The position numbers were made by a program, and so were the translations under genes. Positions 45,499 through 55,145 of a stretch of DNA of 64,000 nucleotides are shown here, one piece after another. The first letter of the stretch is position 1. Every line of letters starts with the position of its first letter. Below the pieces are notes generated by a model. That model worked only from the letters and a program-made list of their open reading frames with translations, was not told where the DNA came from and searched no databases. The stretch comes from Variovorax paradoxus B4 (lineage in GTDB: Bacteria > Pseudomonadota > Gammaproteobacteria > Burkholderiales > Burkholderiaceae_C): positions 496,001-560,000 of the forward strand of contig NC_022247.1 in NCBI RefSeq assembly GCF_000463015.1, read 5' to 3'.

Positions 45499-46566
45499 GC
45501 GGGCGAGCAGCCCGGCCACGCTCTCGCGGGCCAGGCCCAGCGGCGCCAGCAGGTCGTTGCGCTGCCGGAAGTCGATGCCGCTCGCCAGCGAGGCGGCGTC
45601 CACGATGGTGCGCGTCGCGGGTGTTGCCACGCCGGCGATGGCGCCGAGCGCTTCCACGAAGGCCAGGCCGTAGGGCATGTCTTCGCTCACGTAGCGGGTG
45701 TCGGTGCGAACCGGCCCGGGCGGGCCGCCGCGCTTGGCATGCAGCTCGGCCGCGATGTCCTCGAGCCGTGCCGATGCGGTGCCGAAGGAGCGCGCGAAAT
45801 GCTCCTCGATGGGGCCGAGCTCGATGCCGAAGGCGCTGGCCACGGCCCGCCGCTCCAGGTCCAGCGCCTCGATCGCGCGGGCCACCCCGGGCGTCATGCA
45901 GTGGTACTGCGGCCAGTTCTCCGCGCGCTCGATGCGGGTCCAGTTGAAGACGGCCAGCGGGCCGTGGGACTGCGGGTTGACGTTCGCGAGCGCGCTGGCG
46001 AGCGTGTTTTCCTGCGCGAAGAAGCCGCCGCCGAACAGCGCGGTGCACAGTTCGACGGCCTTCTCGACGCCGGCGCTCGGCAGCGCGGACACGCCGACCG
46101 CCTGGCGCCGCGTCATCACCTTGACCTGCGTGGCGGATTCCCGGCGCGCGGTCAGCACCGTCGTGCCGAAGCTGGCGACCGTCACTCGCCTGCCCGCGCG
46201 CCGTGCGCTTTCGTGGAGATAGAGCGACGACAGCGAGGCCATCGAGCTGACGATCACGGTCTGCCCGTCGCGCAGGAAGGGCAGCAGCGCATCCATGACG
46301 CGCTTGTGTCCGTTGACCGGCAGCGCGAGCAGCAGCACGTCCGACGCCTGGCAAAGCTGCGCCGCATCGTCGGCCACCTCGACCGTCACGCGGCAGGGCT
46401 GCACGCCAACGGCTTCCAGCGGCTGCGTGCGCAGGGCCTCGGCACCCTGGCCGCCCGGTGACCAGAGCAAGACGGCGTGGCCCGCCTGGCGCAGCCACGC
46501 CGCGCAGGCCAGGGCGATCGCCCCGGTGCCCGCGATGCCGACCCGGATTTCCTTGATGGGCGTCAA
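45493..46566 (-). CDS. Octopine/nopaline dehydrogenase-family NAD(P)-dependent oxidoreductase
   Basis: The protein has an N-terminal Rossmann motif VGIAGTGAIALACAAWLRQA and a C-terminal helical domain with NVNPQSHGPLAVFNWTRIER and YHCMTPG, which match the octopine/nopaline dehydrogenase superfamily, with relation to ketopantoate reductase in the N-terminal half. Family members couple an amino acid with a keto acid reductively; the substrate here is not predictable. Start is uncertain: TTG at 46566 (357 residues; GGAG upstream) places the fold at the N terminus, GTG at 46590 or 46653 would add sequence derived from the dispersed repeat. It lies downstream of the Bug-type binding protein on the same strand. 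Confidence 0.8.
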   Translation of the reverse strand: MTPIKEIRVGIAGTGAIALACAAWLRQAGHAVLLWSPGGQGAEALRTQPLEAVGVQPCRVTVEVADDAAQLCQASDVLLLALPVNGHKRVMDALLPFLRDGQTVIVSSMASLSSLYLHESARRAGRRVTVASFGTTVLTARRESATQVKVMTRRQAVGVSALPSAGVEKAVELCTALFGGGFFAQENTLASALANVNPQSHGPLAVFNWTRIERAENWPQYHCMTPGVARAIEALDLERRAVASAFGIELGPIEEHFARSFGTASARLEDIAAELHAKRGGPPGPVRTDTRYVSEDMPYGLAFVEALGAIAGVATPATRTIVDAASLASGIDFRQRNDLLAPLGLARESVAGLLARL

Positions 46567-46592
46567 TTCGGCGGCTCCAGCCGCGAACACCG

Positions 46593-46674
46593 TGGAACCG
46601 GCTTCGCCGGGCCACCGGTGTTGCCCCCGGAGAGGGGGCGGGAGTAGCGACACGAAGTGCGCGAAGCCTGGGGG
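46593..46674. repeat. Dispersed intergenic repeat, copy B
   Basis: GGAACCGGCTTCGCCGGGCC is followed after about 35 bases by GACACGAAGTGCGCGAAG and CCTGGGGG. The arrangement and sequence match copy A at 14681-14762. The middle part here, CCCCCGG-AGA-GGGGG-like, is itself palindromic. It fills the gap between two minus-strand genes. Confidence 0.8.
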
Positions 46675-46683
46675 CTAACCGGT

Positions 46684-47661
46684 TCAGTCAATCTTGATCC
46701 CGCCTTGCCTGACGACCTTCGCCCAGCGCTGGCTGTCCTCGGCAATCACCTTGCCCAGCGCTGCGCCGCCGCCGCAGGTGTTCACCGCGCCCAGCTGGGC
46801 GAAGCGCTGCCGGGTTTCGGGCAGGTTGCACACCTCGACCAGCGCCGCGGAGAGCTTCTCGATGCTGGCCGCCGGCATGCGCGCGGGCGCCATCACGCCG
46901 ACCCAGACCGGCACGTCCATGCCCGCAAGGCCCGCCGCCTCCGCGACCGTCGGTGGCATGCCGAGGCTGGGCAGGGCCGCGCGGGAAAAGGTGCCGAGCA
47001 CGCGGGCCTTGCCGCTCGCGACCATCGGCTCGATGGAGGCGGCGCTGGTGACGATCAGGGCCACCTGGCCGCCCAGCAGGTCGGTCAGCGCCGGCGCCGC
47101 GCCGCGGTACGGCACATGCAGCAGGTTCACGCCGCTCGCCTGGGCCAGCAGCGCGCCCGTGAGGTGCGACACGGTGCCGTTGCCGGTGGAGGCGTAGGTC
47201 ACCTGCCCCGGCTTCGCCTTGGCGTCGCGCAGCACGTCGGCCAGCGTCTTGTATGGGCTTTCGGTGCGCACGGCCACGGTCATGGGCGTGTCGCCGACCA
47301 GGGCCACGGGCGCGAGGTCATTCACGGGGTCGTAGGGCAGCTTGGCCTGCAGGTGGGGCGCGATGGTGATGGCGCCGCCGGTGGCCAGCAGCACGGTGGC
47401 GCCATCGGTCGCCTTGGCCACCGCATCGGCCGCCACGATGCCGCCCGCGCCCGCCTTGTTGTCGACGATCACGGTGCCGCCGAGCTTGTCGGTGAGCTTG
47501 GCACCCAGGTAGCGGGCGATCACGTCCTGCGCCCCGCCGGCGGCGAAGGGCACGACGATGCGCAGCGGCTTGTCGCCGTTCGGCTGCGCATGGAGCGGCA
47601 TCACGGCGAGGCTGGCGGCGGCCGCGAGGCCCAGGGCGAGGTGTTTCAGGAGCAGTGTCAT
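46684..47661 (-). CDS. Bug-family (TctC) periplasmic solute-binding protein
   Basis: The 325-residue protein starts MTLLLKHLALGLAAAASLAV with signal cleavage after LHA, then the family opening KPLRIVVPFAAGGAQDVIAR. Further Bug motifs are GTVIVDNKAGAGGIVAADAV, YDPVNDLAPVAL and DVPVWVGVMAPA. Bordetella-type Bug proteins bind carboxylates such as organic acids; membrane components of a tripartite TctAB are not adjacent, so the partner is unknown. The ATG 47661 is chosen rather than the frame from 47823, which would cover the leuS promoter region. Confidence 0.92.
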   Translation of the reverse strand: MTLLLKHLALGLAAAASLAVMPLHAQPNGDKPLRIVVPFAAGGAQDVIARYLGAKLTDKLGGTVIVDNKAGAGGIVAADAVAKATDGATVLLATGGAITIAPHLQAKLPYDPVNDLAPVALVGDTPMTVAVRTESPYKTLADVLRDAKAKPGQVTYASTGNGTVSHLTGALLAQASGVNLLHVPYRGAAPALTDLLGGQVALIVTSAASIEPMVASGKARVLGTFSRAALPSLGMPPTVAEAAGLAGMDVPVWVGVMAPARMPAASIEKLSAALVEVCNLPETRQRFAQLGAVNTCGGGAALGKVIAEDSQRWAKVVRQGGIKID

Positions 47662-47821
47662 GGCATTCCAGGCGGTACGAAAAACCTGCCGAAGGGCAGG
47701 CGTTACCCGCGCAACACGCAGGTTACGTGCCTCAAGTCTAGAGTCTGCCGGCCGGGCGGCCGCCCGGGCGCGATAATCCGTCCTCCCCGGCCACCCCCGC
47801 GCCGGGTTCTGCCGAACCGTC

Positions 47822-50452
47822 ATGAACCCCAGCTACAAACCCAGCGACGTCGAGTCCGCTGCCCAGGCGCAATGGAGCGCCGCCGATGCCTACCGCGTCA
47901 CCGAGGACGCGAGCCGCAAAAAGTACTACGCCTGCTCGATGCTGCCGTACCCCAGCGGCAAGCTGCACATGGGCCACGTGCGCAACTACACCATCAACGA
48001 CATGCTCACGCGCTACCTGCGCATGAGCGGCTACAACGTGCTGATGCCCATGGGCTGGGACGCCTTCGGCCTGCCGGCCGAGAACGCGGCGCTGAAGAAC
48101 GGCGTGCCCCCGGCCAAGTGGACCTACGAGAACATCGACTACATGCGCGGCCAGCTCCAGGCCATGGGCCTGGCGATCGACTGGAGCCGCGAGATCGCCA
48201 CCTGCGATCCCTCGTACTACAAGTGGAACCAGTGGCTGTTCCTCAAGATGCTCGAAAAGGGCATTGCCTACCGCAAGACCCAGGTCGTCAACTGGGACCC
48301 GGTCGACCAGACCGTGCTGGCCAACGAGCAGGTGATCGACGGCAAGGGCTGGCGCACCGGCGCCACGGTCGAGCGCCGCGAGATCCCGGGCTACTACCTG
48401 AAGATCAGCGACTACGCCGAAGAACTGCTCGAGCACACCCAGCACAAGCTGCCGGGCTGGCCCGAGCGCGTCAAGCTGATGCAGGAGAACTGGATCGGCA
48501 AGAGCGAGGGCGTGCGCTTCGCCTTCACGCACGACATCCAGGACGCGAGCGGCAAGCTGATCCAGGACGGGCGCATGTACGTGTTCACCACGCGCGCCGA
48601 CACCATCATGGGCGTGACCTTCTGCGCCGTGGCGCCCGAGCATCCGCTGGCCGCGCACGCCGCCACGCTCAATCCGAAGGTCGCGGCCTTCATCGAGGAG
48701 TGCAAGGCCGGCGGCACCACCGAGGCCGAACTCGCCACGCAGGAGAAGAAGGGCGTGCCCACGGGCCTGACCGTCAAGCATCCGATCACCGACGAGCAGG
48801 TGCCGGTGTGGGTGGGCAACTACGTGCTCATCAACTATGGCGACGGCGCCGTGATGGGCGTGCCCGCGCACGACGAGCGCGACTTCGCCTTTGCCAACAA
48901 GTACGGCATCGAGATCATCCAGGTGGTGCTGGTCGACGACGAGCCGCACTTCGACTATCACAGGTGGCAGGACTGGTACGCCGACAAGCAGCGCGGCGTG
49001 ACCATCAACTCCGACAACTTCAGCGGCATGACCTACAAGGAGGCGGTGGCCGCCGTGGCGCATGCGCTCGGCCAGAAGGGCCTGGGCGAGATGCAGACCA
49101 CCTGGCGCCTGCGCGACTGGGGCGTGAGCCGCCAGCGCTACTGGGGCACGCCGATCCCCATCATCCATTGCGACGAGCACGGTGCGGTGCCGGTCCCCGA
49201 GAAGGACCTGCCCGTGGTGCTGCCGACCGACTGCGTACCCGACGGCTCGGGCAACCCGCTCGCCAAGCACGAAGGCTTCCACGCCGGCGTGGTGTGTCCC
49301 GTCTGTGGCAAGCCCGCGCGGCGCGAGACCGACACCATGGACACCTTCGTCGACAGCTCGTGGTACTTCATGCGCTACTGCGACCCGAAGAACGACCAGG
49401 CCATGGTCGCCGAGGGCGCCGACTACTGGATGCCGATGGACCAGTACATCGGCGGCATCGAGCATGCGATTCTTCACCTGCTGTACGCGCGCTTCTGGAC
49501 CAAGGTGATGCGCGACCTGGGCCTGGTGAAGGTCGACGAGCCCTTCAGCAAGCTGCTCACGCAGGGCATGGTGCTCAACCACATCTACTACCACCGTGAC
49601 GAGAGGGGCGGCAAGAACTACCACCCGCCGCTGGAGGTCACGCCCACGCTCGACGCGCAGGGCCGCATCGTCGGCGGCACCACCGCGGACGGCACCAAGG
49701 TCGAATACGGCGGCGTCGGCAAGATGGGCAAGAGCGAGCGCAACGGCGTCGACCCGCAGGACCTGATCGAGAAGTACGGCGCCGACACCGCGCGCCTGTA
49801 CACCATGTTCACCGCACCGCCCGAAGCCACGCTCGAGTGGAACGACGCAGCCGTCGAAGGCAGCTACCGGTTCCTGCGCCGGGTCTGGAACTTCGGCGTG
49901 GCGCAGGCCGACGCGCAGCCCGCGGCGGCCGGCGGCCAGGCCTGCGGCAAGAACGCGCAGGCATTGCGCCGCGAGGTGCACACCGTGCTGCGCCAGGTCG
50001 ACTACGACTACCAGCGCATGCAATACAACACGGTGGTGTCGGGCGCGATGAAGCTGCTCAATGCGCTGGAAGGCTTCAAGCCCGACGGCAGCGCCGGCGA
50101 TACGGCCGCGCTGCGCGAAGGCTTCGGCATCCTGCTGCGCTGCCTGTATCCGGCCACGCCGCACATCGCGCACCAGCTCTGGCAGCAGCTCGGCTACGAC
50201 AAGGAACTGGGCGACCTGCTCGACGCGCCCTGGCCCGTGGTCGACGTGGGCGCGCTGGAGCAGGACGAGATCGAGCTCATGCTCCAGGTCAACGGCAAGC
50301 TGCGCGGCGCGCTGCGCGTGCCGGCCGGCGCTTCCAAGGCCGAGATCGAAGCGCTCGCGCTTTCCTGCGACGACTTCGCCAAGTTCGCCGAAGGCGCGCC
50401 GGCCAAGCGCGTCATCGTGGTTCCCGGCCGGCTGGTCAACGTGGTCATTTGA
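47822..50452 (+). CDS. leuS: Leucyl-tRNA synthetase
   Basis: The 876-residue class I synthetase has the HIGH-type motif [17 protein letters not shown], the editing (CP1) domain region with [19 protein letters not shown], and a KMSKS-loop that reads KMGKSERNG, and a C-terminal part with the zinc site [20 protein letters not shown]. It starts 46684-47661 downstream of the Bug gene in the divergent orientation, with about 160 bases between. lptE, holA and proA follow on the same strand. Confidence 0.97.
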   Translation: MNPSYKPSDVESAAQAQWSAADAYRVTEDASRKKYYACSMLPYPSGKLHMGHVRNYTINDMLTRYLRMSGYNVLMPMGWDAFGLPAENAALKNGVPPAKWTYENIDYMRGQLQAMGLAIDWSREIATCDPSYYKWNQWLFLKMLEKGIAYRKTQVVNWDPVDQTVLANEQVIDGKGWRTGATVERREIPGYYLKISDYAEELLEHTQHKLPGWPERVKLMQENWIGKSEGVRFAFTHDIQDASGKLIQDGRMYVFTTRADTIMGVTFCAVAPEHPLAAHAATLNPKVAAFIEECKAGGTTEAELATQEKKGVPTGLTVKHPITDEQVPVWVGNYVLINYGDGAVMGVPAHDERDFAFANKYGIEIIQVVLVDDEPHFDYHRWQDWYADKQRGVTINSDNFSGMTYKEAVAAVAHALGQKGLGEMQTTWRLRDWGVSRQRYWGTPIPIIHCDEHGAVPVPEKDLPVVLPTDCVPDGSGNPLAKHEGFHAGVVCPVCGKPARRETDTMDTFVDSSWYFMRYCDPKNDQAMVAEGADYWMPMDQYIGGIEHAILHLLYARFWTKVMRDLGLVKVDEPFSKLLTQGMVLNHIYYHRDERGGKNYHPPLEVTPTLDAQGRIVGGTTADGTKVEYGGVGKMGKSERNGVDPQDLIEKYGADTARLYTMFTAPPEATLEWNDAAVEGSYRFLRRVWNFGVAQADAQPAAAGGQACGKNAQALRREVHTVLRQVDYDYQRMQYNTVVSGAMKLLNALEGFKPDGSAGDTAALREGFGILLRCLYPATPHIAHQLWQQLGYDKELGDLLDAPWPVVDVGALEQDEIELMLQVNGKLRGALRVPAGASKAEIEALALSCDDFAKFAEGAPAKRVIVVPGRLVNVVI

Positions 50453-50467
50453 ACGAACGATAGAAGC

Positions 50468-50989
50468 ATGAACAATCGCAACGCCTCGCTGCCGCGCCGC
50501 GGCTTTCTTCTGGGTCTTGCCGCGGCGGGCGCCAGCCTGGGGCTGGCCGGCTGCGGGTTCGAACTGCGCAAGGCGCCGGTGTTTGCGTTCAAGACGCTGT
50601 CGGTGTCGGGCAATTCGGAGCTGATCAACCGTCTGCGGCGCGAAATGCGTGCCGCCGGCACCGTGACGCTGGTGCCGCCCGAGCAGGCACAGAGCGCCGA
50701 CGCGATCCTCGAGATCCTGGGCGAAAACCGCGACCGCATCGTGATCTCGACCAATTCGGCGGGCCTGCTGCGGGAGCTGCAACTGCAATTGCGCGTTCGC
50801 TTCAGCCTGCGCACGCCGGGCGGCAAGATGCTGCTGGCGCCCACCGAGGTGTCGCAGACGCGCGACCTGAGCTTCAACGAGACCAACGCGCTCGCCAAGG
50901 AAGGCGAGGCCGAACTGCTGTACCGGGACATGCAGGCCGACATTGCACAGCAGCTGATGCGCCGCCTCGCGGCCGTCAAGGAACTCTAG
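50468..50989 (+). CDS. lptE: LPS-assembly lipoprotein LptE
   Basis: LptE (173 residues) plugs the LptD barrel in the outer membrane during lipopolysaccharide export. The signal is [17 protein letters not shown] with lipobox LAGC followed by GFELRK, the family's conserved opening. The rest has the expected [13 protein letters not shown] and [11 protein letters not shown] stretches. It follows leuS by 15 bases, and holA starts 29 bases later, a typical betaproteobacterial order. Confidence 0.94.
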   Translation: MNNRNASLPRRGFLLGLAAAGASLGLAGCGFELRKAPVFAFKTLSVSGNSELINRLRREMRAAGTVTLVPPEQAQSADAILEILGENRDRIVISTNSAGLLRELQLQLRVRFSLRTPGGKMLLAPTEVSQTRDLSFNETNALAKEGEAELLYRDMQADIAQQLMRRLAAVKEL

Positions 50990-51018
50990 GCGGCACGAGC
51001 GCGCCTGCCGCACATTCC

Positions 51019-52107
51019 ATGCAACTTGCCAGCGCCCAACTGGGCTCCCATCTGCAGAAGGGGCTGAAGTCCCTCTACACGATCCACGGCGACGAGCCGC
51101 TGCTCGCGCAGGAGGCGGCGGACGCCATCCGCACCGCGGCACGCGTGGCGGGCTATACGGAGCGCAGCTCGTACACCGTGGCCGGCGCGCACTTCGACTG
51201 GAGCGCGGTGCTTGCGGCGGGCGGCTCGCTCTCGCTGTTCGCCGACAAGCAGATCGTCGAGATCCGCATTCCCTCGGGCAAGCCCGGCAAGGACGGCAGC
51301 ACGGCGCTGCAGCAGCTGGCCGAGGCCGCGCGGGACAACGACAGCACGCTCACGCTGGTGATGCTGCCGCGGCTCGACAAGGCCACGCGCACCGGCGCCT
51401 GGTTCTCGGCGCTCGAGAACAACGGCGTGAGCCTGCAGGTCGATCCGATCGAACGCGCCGCGCTGCCGCAGTGGATCGCGCAGCGCCTGGGCCTGCAGGG
51501 CCAGCGCGTGATGCCCGGCGACGAAGGCCAGCGCACGCTGCAGTTCTTTGCCGACCGCGTCGAGGGCAACCTGCTCGCCGCGCACCAGGAAATCCAGAAG
51601 CTCGCCCTGCTGCATCCGGCGGGCGAGCTGAGCTGGGAGCAGGTCGAAGGCGCGGTCAACAACGTGGCGCGCTACGACGTGTTCAAGCTCTCCGAGGCCG
51701 TGCTGGCCGGCAACCCGCAGCGCGTGGCGCGCATGCTCGACGGCCTGCAGGCCGAAGGCGAGGCCGAGGTGCTGGTGCACTACACGATCGCCGAGGACAT
51801 CCGCGCGCTCAAGCGCGTGAAGGACGCCATGGCCGCGGGCCGGCCGCTGCCCATGGCCCTGCGCGAGAACCGCATCTGGGGCCCGCGCGAGCGCGCCTTC
51901 GAGCGCGTGCTGCCCCGGCTCGACGACCGCATGCTGGCCCGGCTGCTGCGCGCGGCCCATGTGGTGGATGGCATCTGCAAGGGGCTGAAGCAGCCCGACT
52001 GGCCCGCCAGCGGCTGGCAGGCCCTGCAGCGCCTGGCGCTGATGCTGTGCCGCGCCTGCAGCAGCGCTGCTCTTGCTCCCTCTCCCTCCGGGAGAGGGTT
52101 GGGGTGA
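51019..52107 (+). CDS. holA: DNA polymerase III subunit delta
   Basis: HolA opens the beta clamp during clamp loading. The 362-residue protein contains the N-terminal [19 protein letters not shown] (degenerate Walker A region), and the central [20 protein letters not shown] and C-terminal [20 protein letters not shown] regions. The final nine residues, PSPSGRGLG, and the stop codon are encoded within a REP-like repeat arm, so the ancestral C terminus was probably different. Confidence 0.95.
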   Translation: MQLASAQLGSHLQKGLKSLYTIHGDEPLLAQEAADAIRTAARVAGYTERSSYTVAGAHFDWSAVLAAGGSLSLFADKQIVEIRIPSGKPGKDGSTALQQLAEAARDNDSTLTLVMLPRLDKATRTGAWFSALENNGVSLQVDPIERAALPQWIAQRLGLQGQRVMPGDEGQRTLQFFADRVEGNLLAAHQEIQKLALLHPAGELSWEQVEGAVNNVARYDVFKLSEAVLAGNPQRVARMLDGLQAEGEAEVLVHYTIAEDIRALKRVKDAMAAGRPLPMALRENRIWGPRERAFERVLPRLDDRMLARLLRAAHVVDGICKGLKQPDWPASGWQALQRLALMLCRACSSAALAPSPSGRGLG

Positions 52108-52185
52108 GGGCCGGCGGCCCTCATCGCATCGCGCGTTTGCGAGTGCCCCGGCCCTCACCCTGGCCCTCTCCCGGAGGGAGAGGGG
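52078..52185. repeat. REP-like inverted repeat pair at the holA 3' end
   Basis: The left arm (52078-52113) starts with CCCTCTCCC-TCC-GGGAGAGGG, itself a perfect 9-base hairpin with a 3-base loop, continuing GGGGTGAGGGCCGG; the right arm (52148-52185) is its near-perfect complement with a three-base difference. Together they form a long BIME-like structure with a 34-base centre. Similar repeats translate as PSPSGRGLG or [10 protein letters not shown] in many proteobacterial genomes. Confidence 0.85.
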
Positions 52186-52214
52186 ACAACACGGCAAGTG
52201 CGCGAAGCCTGGGG
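52186..52214. repeat. Dispersed intergenic repeat, partial copy C
   Basis: The sequence AAGTGCGCGAAGCCTGGGG, preceded by CACGGC, matches the second block of copies A and B; the first block is absent and replaced by the REP-like arm. It lies 10 bases before the first candidate proA start. Confidence 0.7.
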
Positions 52215-52241
52215 TTGATCCAAATGCAGGAAAATGCAGCG

Positions 52242-53537
52242 ATGAACGCGTTCAACGTCAGCGAGCACATGCAGACCCTCGGCCTGCAGGCAAAAACCGC
52301 CGCATTCCTCATGGCCCGTGCGGATGCAGCTACCAAAAACAGAGCATTGAAGGCCCTGGCCAAGCGCCTGCGCGAAGCCGGCCCCGCCTTGGCCGAGGCC
52401 AACGAGAAGGACTTGGCGCGCGCCACGGCCGCCGGGCTTTCGGCGCCGATGGTCGACCGCCTCAAGCTCACGCCCAAGGTCATCGAGACCGTGGCGCTGG
52501 GTTGCGAGCAACTCGCCGGCATGGCCGATGTGATCGGCGAAATCATCGGCATGAAGCAGCAGCCCAGCGGCATCCGCGTGGGCCAGATGCGCGTGCCGAT
52601 CGGCGTCTTCGGCATGATCTACGAGAGCCGCCCCAACGTGACCATCGAGGCCGCGAGCCTGGCCATCAAGAGCGGCAACGCCGCCATCCTGCGCGGCGGC
52701 TCCGAAGCCATCGAGTCGAACAAGGCGCTGGCGCTGCTGGTGTCCGGGGCGCTGGCCGAGGCCGGCCTGCCGGTCGAGGCGGTGCAGCTGGTGCAGACCA
52801 CCGACCGCGAAGCCGTGGGCCAGCTGATCGCCATGCCCGAGTTCGTGGACGTGATCATCCCGCGCGGCGGCAAGGGCCTGATCGAGCGCATCAGCCGCGA
52901 TGCCAAGGTGCCGGTCATCAAGCACCTCGACGGCAACTGCCACGTCTACGTGGACGATACGGCCGAGTTCGAGATGGCGCTGCGCATCGTCGACAACGCC
53001 AAGACCCAGAAATACAGCCCCTGCAACGCGGCCGAAGGCCTTCTGGTGTCGGCCGCGGTGGCGGAGGATTTCCTGCCCCGGATCGCCGCCATCTTCGCGG
53101 CCAAGGGCGTCGAAATGCGCTGCGACCCGGTGGCGGCCCGCATTCTGCGCGCCGACGATGCATTGGCTGGCTCGGGCGCAAGAGTCGTCGATGCGGTCGA
53201 GGCCGACTGGTCCGAGGAATACCTTGCCGCCGTGATCAGCATCAAGGTGGTCGCAGGGGTCGACGAGGCCATTGCGCACATCAACCGCTACTCGAGCCAC
53301 CACACCGACGCCATCGTCACGCGCGACCATGTGCATGCGCAGCGTTTCCTGCGCGAGGTCGATTCGGCCAGCGTCATGGTCAATGCGAGCACACGCTTCG
53401 CGGATGGTTTCGAGTTTGGCCTGGGAGCGGAGATCGGCATCAGCACCGACAAATTCCATGCGCGCGGGCCGGTCGGCATCGAGGGGCTGACCTCGCTCAA
53501 GTACGTGGTGCTCGGGCAGGGCGAAGTCCGCAGCTGA
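52242..53537 (+). CDS. proA: Gamma-glutamyl phosphate reductase
   Basis: ProA makes glutamate-5-semialdehyde in proline synthesis with NADPH. The 431-residue protein starts [18 protein letters not shown]; an alternative ATG 18 bases upstream adds six residues. Family motifs include [35 protein letters not shown] [23 protein letters not shown] and [17 protein letters not shown], and the catalytic Cys is in [12 protein letters not shown] repeat of nearly 140 bases separates it from holA. Confidence 0.96.
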   Translation: MNAFNVSEHMQTLGLQAKTAAFLMARADAATKNRALKALAKRLREAGPALAEANEKDLARATAAGLSAPMVDRLKLTPKVIETVALGCEQLAGMADVIGEIIGMKQQPSGIRVGQMRVPIGVFGMIYESRPNVTIEAASLAIKSGNAAILRGGSEAIESNKALALLVSGALAEAGLPVEAVQLVQTTDREAVGQLIAMPEFVDVIIPRGGKGLIERISRDAKVPVIKHLDGNCHVYVDDTAEFEMALRIVDNAKTQKYSPCNAAEGLLVSAAVAEDFLPRIAAIFAAKGVEMRCDPVAARILRADDALAGSGARVVDAVEADWSEEYLAAVISIKVVAGVDEAIAHINRYSSHHTDAIVTRDHVHAQRFLREVDSASVMVNASTRFADGFEFGLGAEIGISTDKFHARGPVGIEGLTSLKYVVLGQGEVRS

Positions 53538-53588
53538 TGCGCCGGAGGCGGGCGGACTGAACCAAGTCCGCTCTACGTAGTCTTGTCA

Positions 53589-53617
53589 TTGGGGCGGCCA
53601 CCCCCAAATCCTACAAT
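53589..53617 (+). promoter_or_regulatory. Candidate promoter of gshA
   Basis: TACAAT at 53612-53617 is a five-of-six -10 match; TTGGGG 17 bases upstream is a weak -35. It lies 40 bases before the gshA ATG. Confidence 0.4.
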
Positions 53618-53657
53618 TCCGCTCTACCTTCAAGTACAAATCCAATAAGGCCGCCGC

Positions 53658-54971
53658 ATGGTTCCGCATCTCGTCACCGCCCTGACCGGCCCGATCAACG
53701 AACTGGAGCAGCGGGTACTCGACTCGACGCCCGCCATCGAGCGCTGGTTCCGGCTCGAATGGATGGAGCACACGCCGCCGTTCTACAGCGCGGTCGACAT
53801 CCGCAACGCGGGCTTCAAGCTGGCGCCGGTCGACACCAATCTCTTCCCCGGCGGCTGGAACAATCTCACCAAGGAGATGCTGCCGCTGGCGGTGCAGGCC
53901 GCGCAGGCCGCCATCGAGAAGATCTGCCCGGAAGCGCGCAACCTGCTGGTCATTCCCGAGAACCACTCGAAGAACACCTTCTACCTCGCCAACGTCGCCC
54001 AGCTGGTGCGGATCTTCCACATGGCGGGACTCAACGTGCGCGTGGGTTCGATCGATCCGGCCATCAAGTCGCCCAAGAAGATCGAGCTGCCCAACGGTGA
54101 AACCGTGTGCCTGGAGCCCGTGGTGCGCAGCAAGCGCCGCCTCGGGCTCAAGAATTTCGACCCCTGCACCATCCTGCTCAACAACGAGTTGGCGGCCGGC
54201 ACCCCGGGCATCCTGGAAGACCTGCACGAGCAGTACCTGCTGCCGCCGCTGCACGCGGGCTGGTCGGTGCGGCGCAAGAGCAATCACCTGCACAGCTACG
54301 AAGAGCTGTCCAAGCGCTTCGGCAAGCTGCTTGGCATCGATCCCTGGCTCATCAACCCGATCTATGCGCGCGCCGACGGCGTCGATTTTGCCGAAGGCCG
54401 CGGCATCGACGTGCTGACCAGCCACGTGGAAGCGGTGCTGACCAAGGTGCGCCGCAAGTACAAGGAATACGGCATCAACGAGAAGCCCTTCGTCGTCGTC
54501 AAGGGCCATGTCGGCGGGGATGGCCCGGGCGTCATCACCGTGCGCGATGCAAAGGAAGTCGAGGGCCTTGTCGGCAAGTCGCGCGGCGCCTCCGCGGGCA
54601 GCAAGGCGGCCGCGGCCGCCAGGGAACTGCGCGAGCCCCGCGAGGTGATCGTGCAGGAAGGCGTGCTGACCAACGAGCGCGTGCACAACGGCGTGGCCGA
54701 GCCGGTGGTCTACATGATGGACCGCTACGTGGTGGGCGGCTTCTACCGCGTGCATGCCGAGCGCGCCCCCGACGAGAACCTCAAGCTTCCGGGCGCGAGC
54801 TTCGTGCCGCTGGCTTTCTCCGAAAGCGCGCACTTGCCGCAGCCAGGCGCCAAGCCCGGCGCGAGTGCCCCGAACCGCTTCTACATGTATGGCGTGGTGG
54901 GCCGCCTGGCCATGGTGGCTGCGAGCTACGAGCTGGAAGCCACCGATCCGGACGCCGAAATCTACGAATGA
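53658..54971 (+). CDS. gshA: Glutamate--cysteine ligase (betaproteobacterial type)
   Basis: GshA (437 residues) makes gamma-glutamylcysteine. It belongs to the betaproteobacterial GshA family, with starts MVPHLVTALTGPINELEQRV, the signature FRLEWMEHTPPFYSAVDIRN, GFKLAPVDTNLFPGGWNNL and KGHVGGDGPGVITVRDAKE. The second glutathione gene gshB lies 5.7 kb downstream in this window. Confidence 0.95.
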   Translation: MVPHLVTALTGPINELEQRVLDSTPAIERWFRLEWMEHTPPFYSAVDIRNAGFKLAPVDTNLFPGGWNNLTKEMLPLAVQAAQAAIEKICPEARNLLVIPENHSKNTFYLANVAQLVRIFHMAGLNVRVGSIDPAIKSPKKIELPNGETVCLEPVVRSKRRLGLKNFDPCTILLNNELAAGTPGILEDLHEQYLLPPLHAGWSVRRKSNHLHSYEELSKRFGKLLGIDPWLINPIYARADGVDFAEGRGIDVLTSHVEAVLTKVRRKYKEYGINEKPFVVVKGHVGGDGPGVITVRDAKEVEGLVGKSRGASAGSKAAAAARELREPREVIVQEGVLTNERVHNGVAEPVVYMMDRYVVGGFYRVHAERAPDENLKLPGASFVPLAFSESAHLPQPGAKPGASAPNRFYMYGVVGRLAMVAASYELEATDPDAEIYE

Positions 54972-55145
54972 TTTTCCGGGGCGGCTTGCGAAGGCGTCGG
55001 CCGGCGGCAAAATAGCGGCCCCACAGCAAAGGAAACAAAAGGGCGGAGGGGTGCGCGCGGCGGCTGGAAATTCCACCGCGGCGGCATCCCGGTGCGCGTG
55101 ACGTCTGGTTACGCGCTGGCAGCCTCCCTTTTTCCCATCGACTTC

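Noticed and set aside
55092..55145. Longer N terminus for Kup from the GTG at 55092
   Set aside because: It gives extra residues not typical of the family, and neither start has a good ribosome-binding site; the shorter form gives the usual length.
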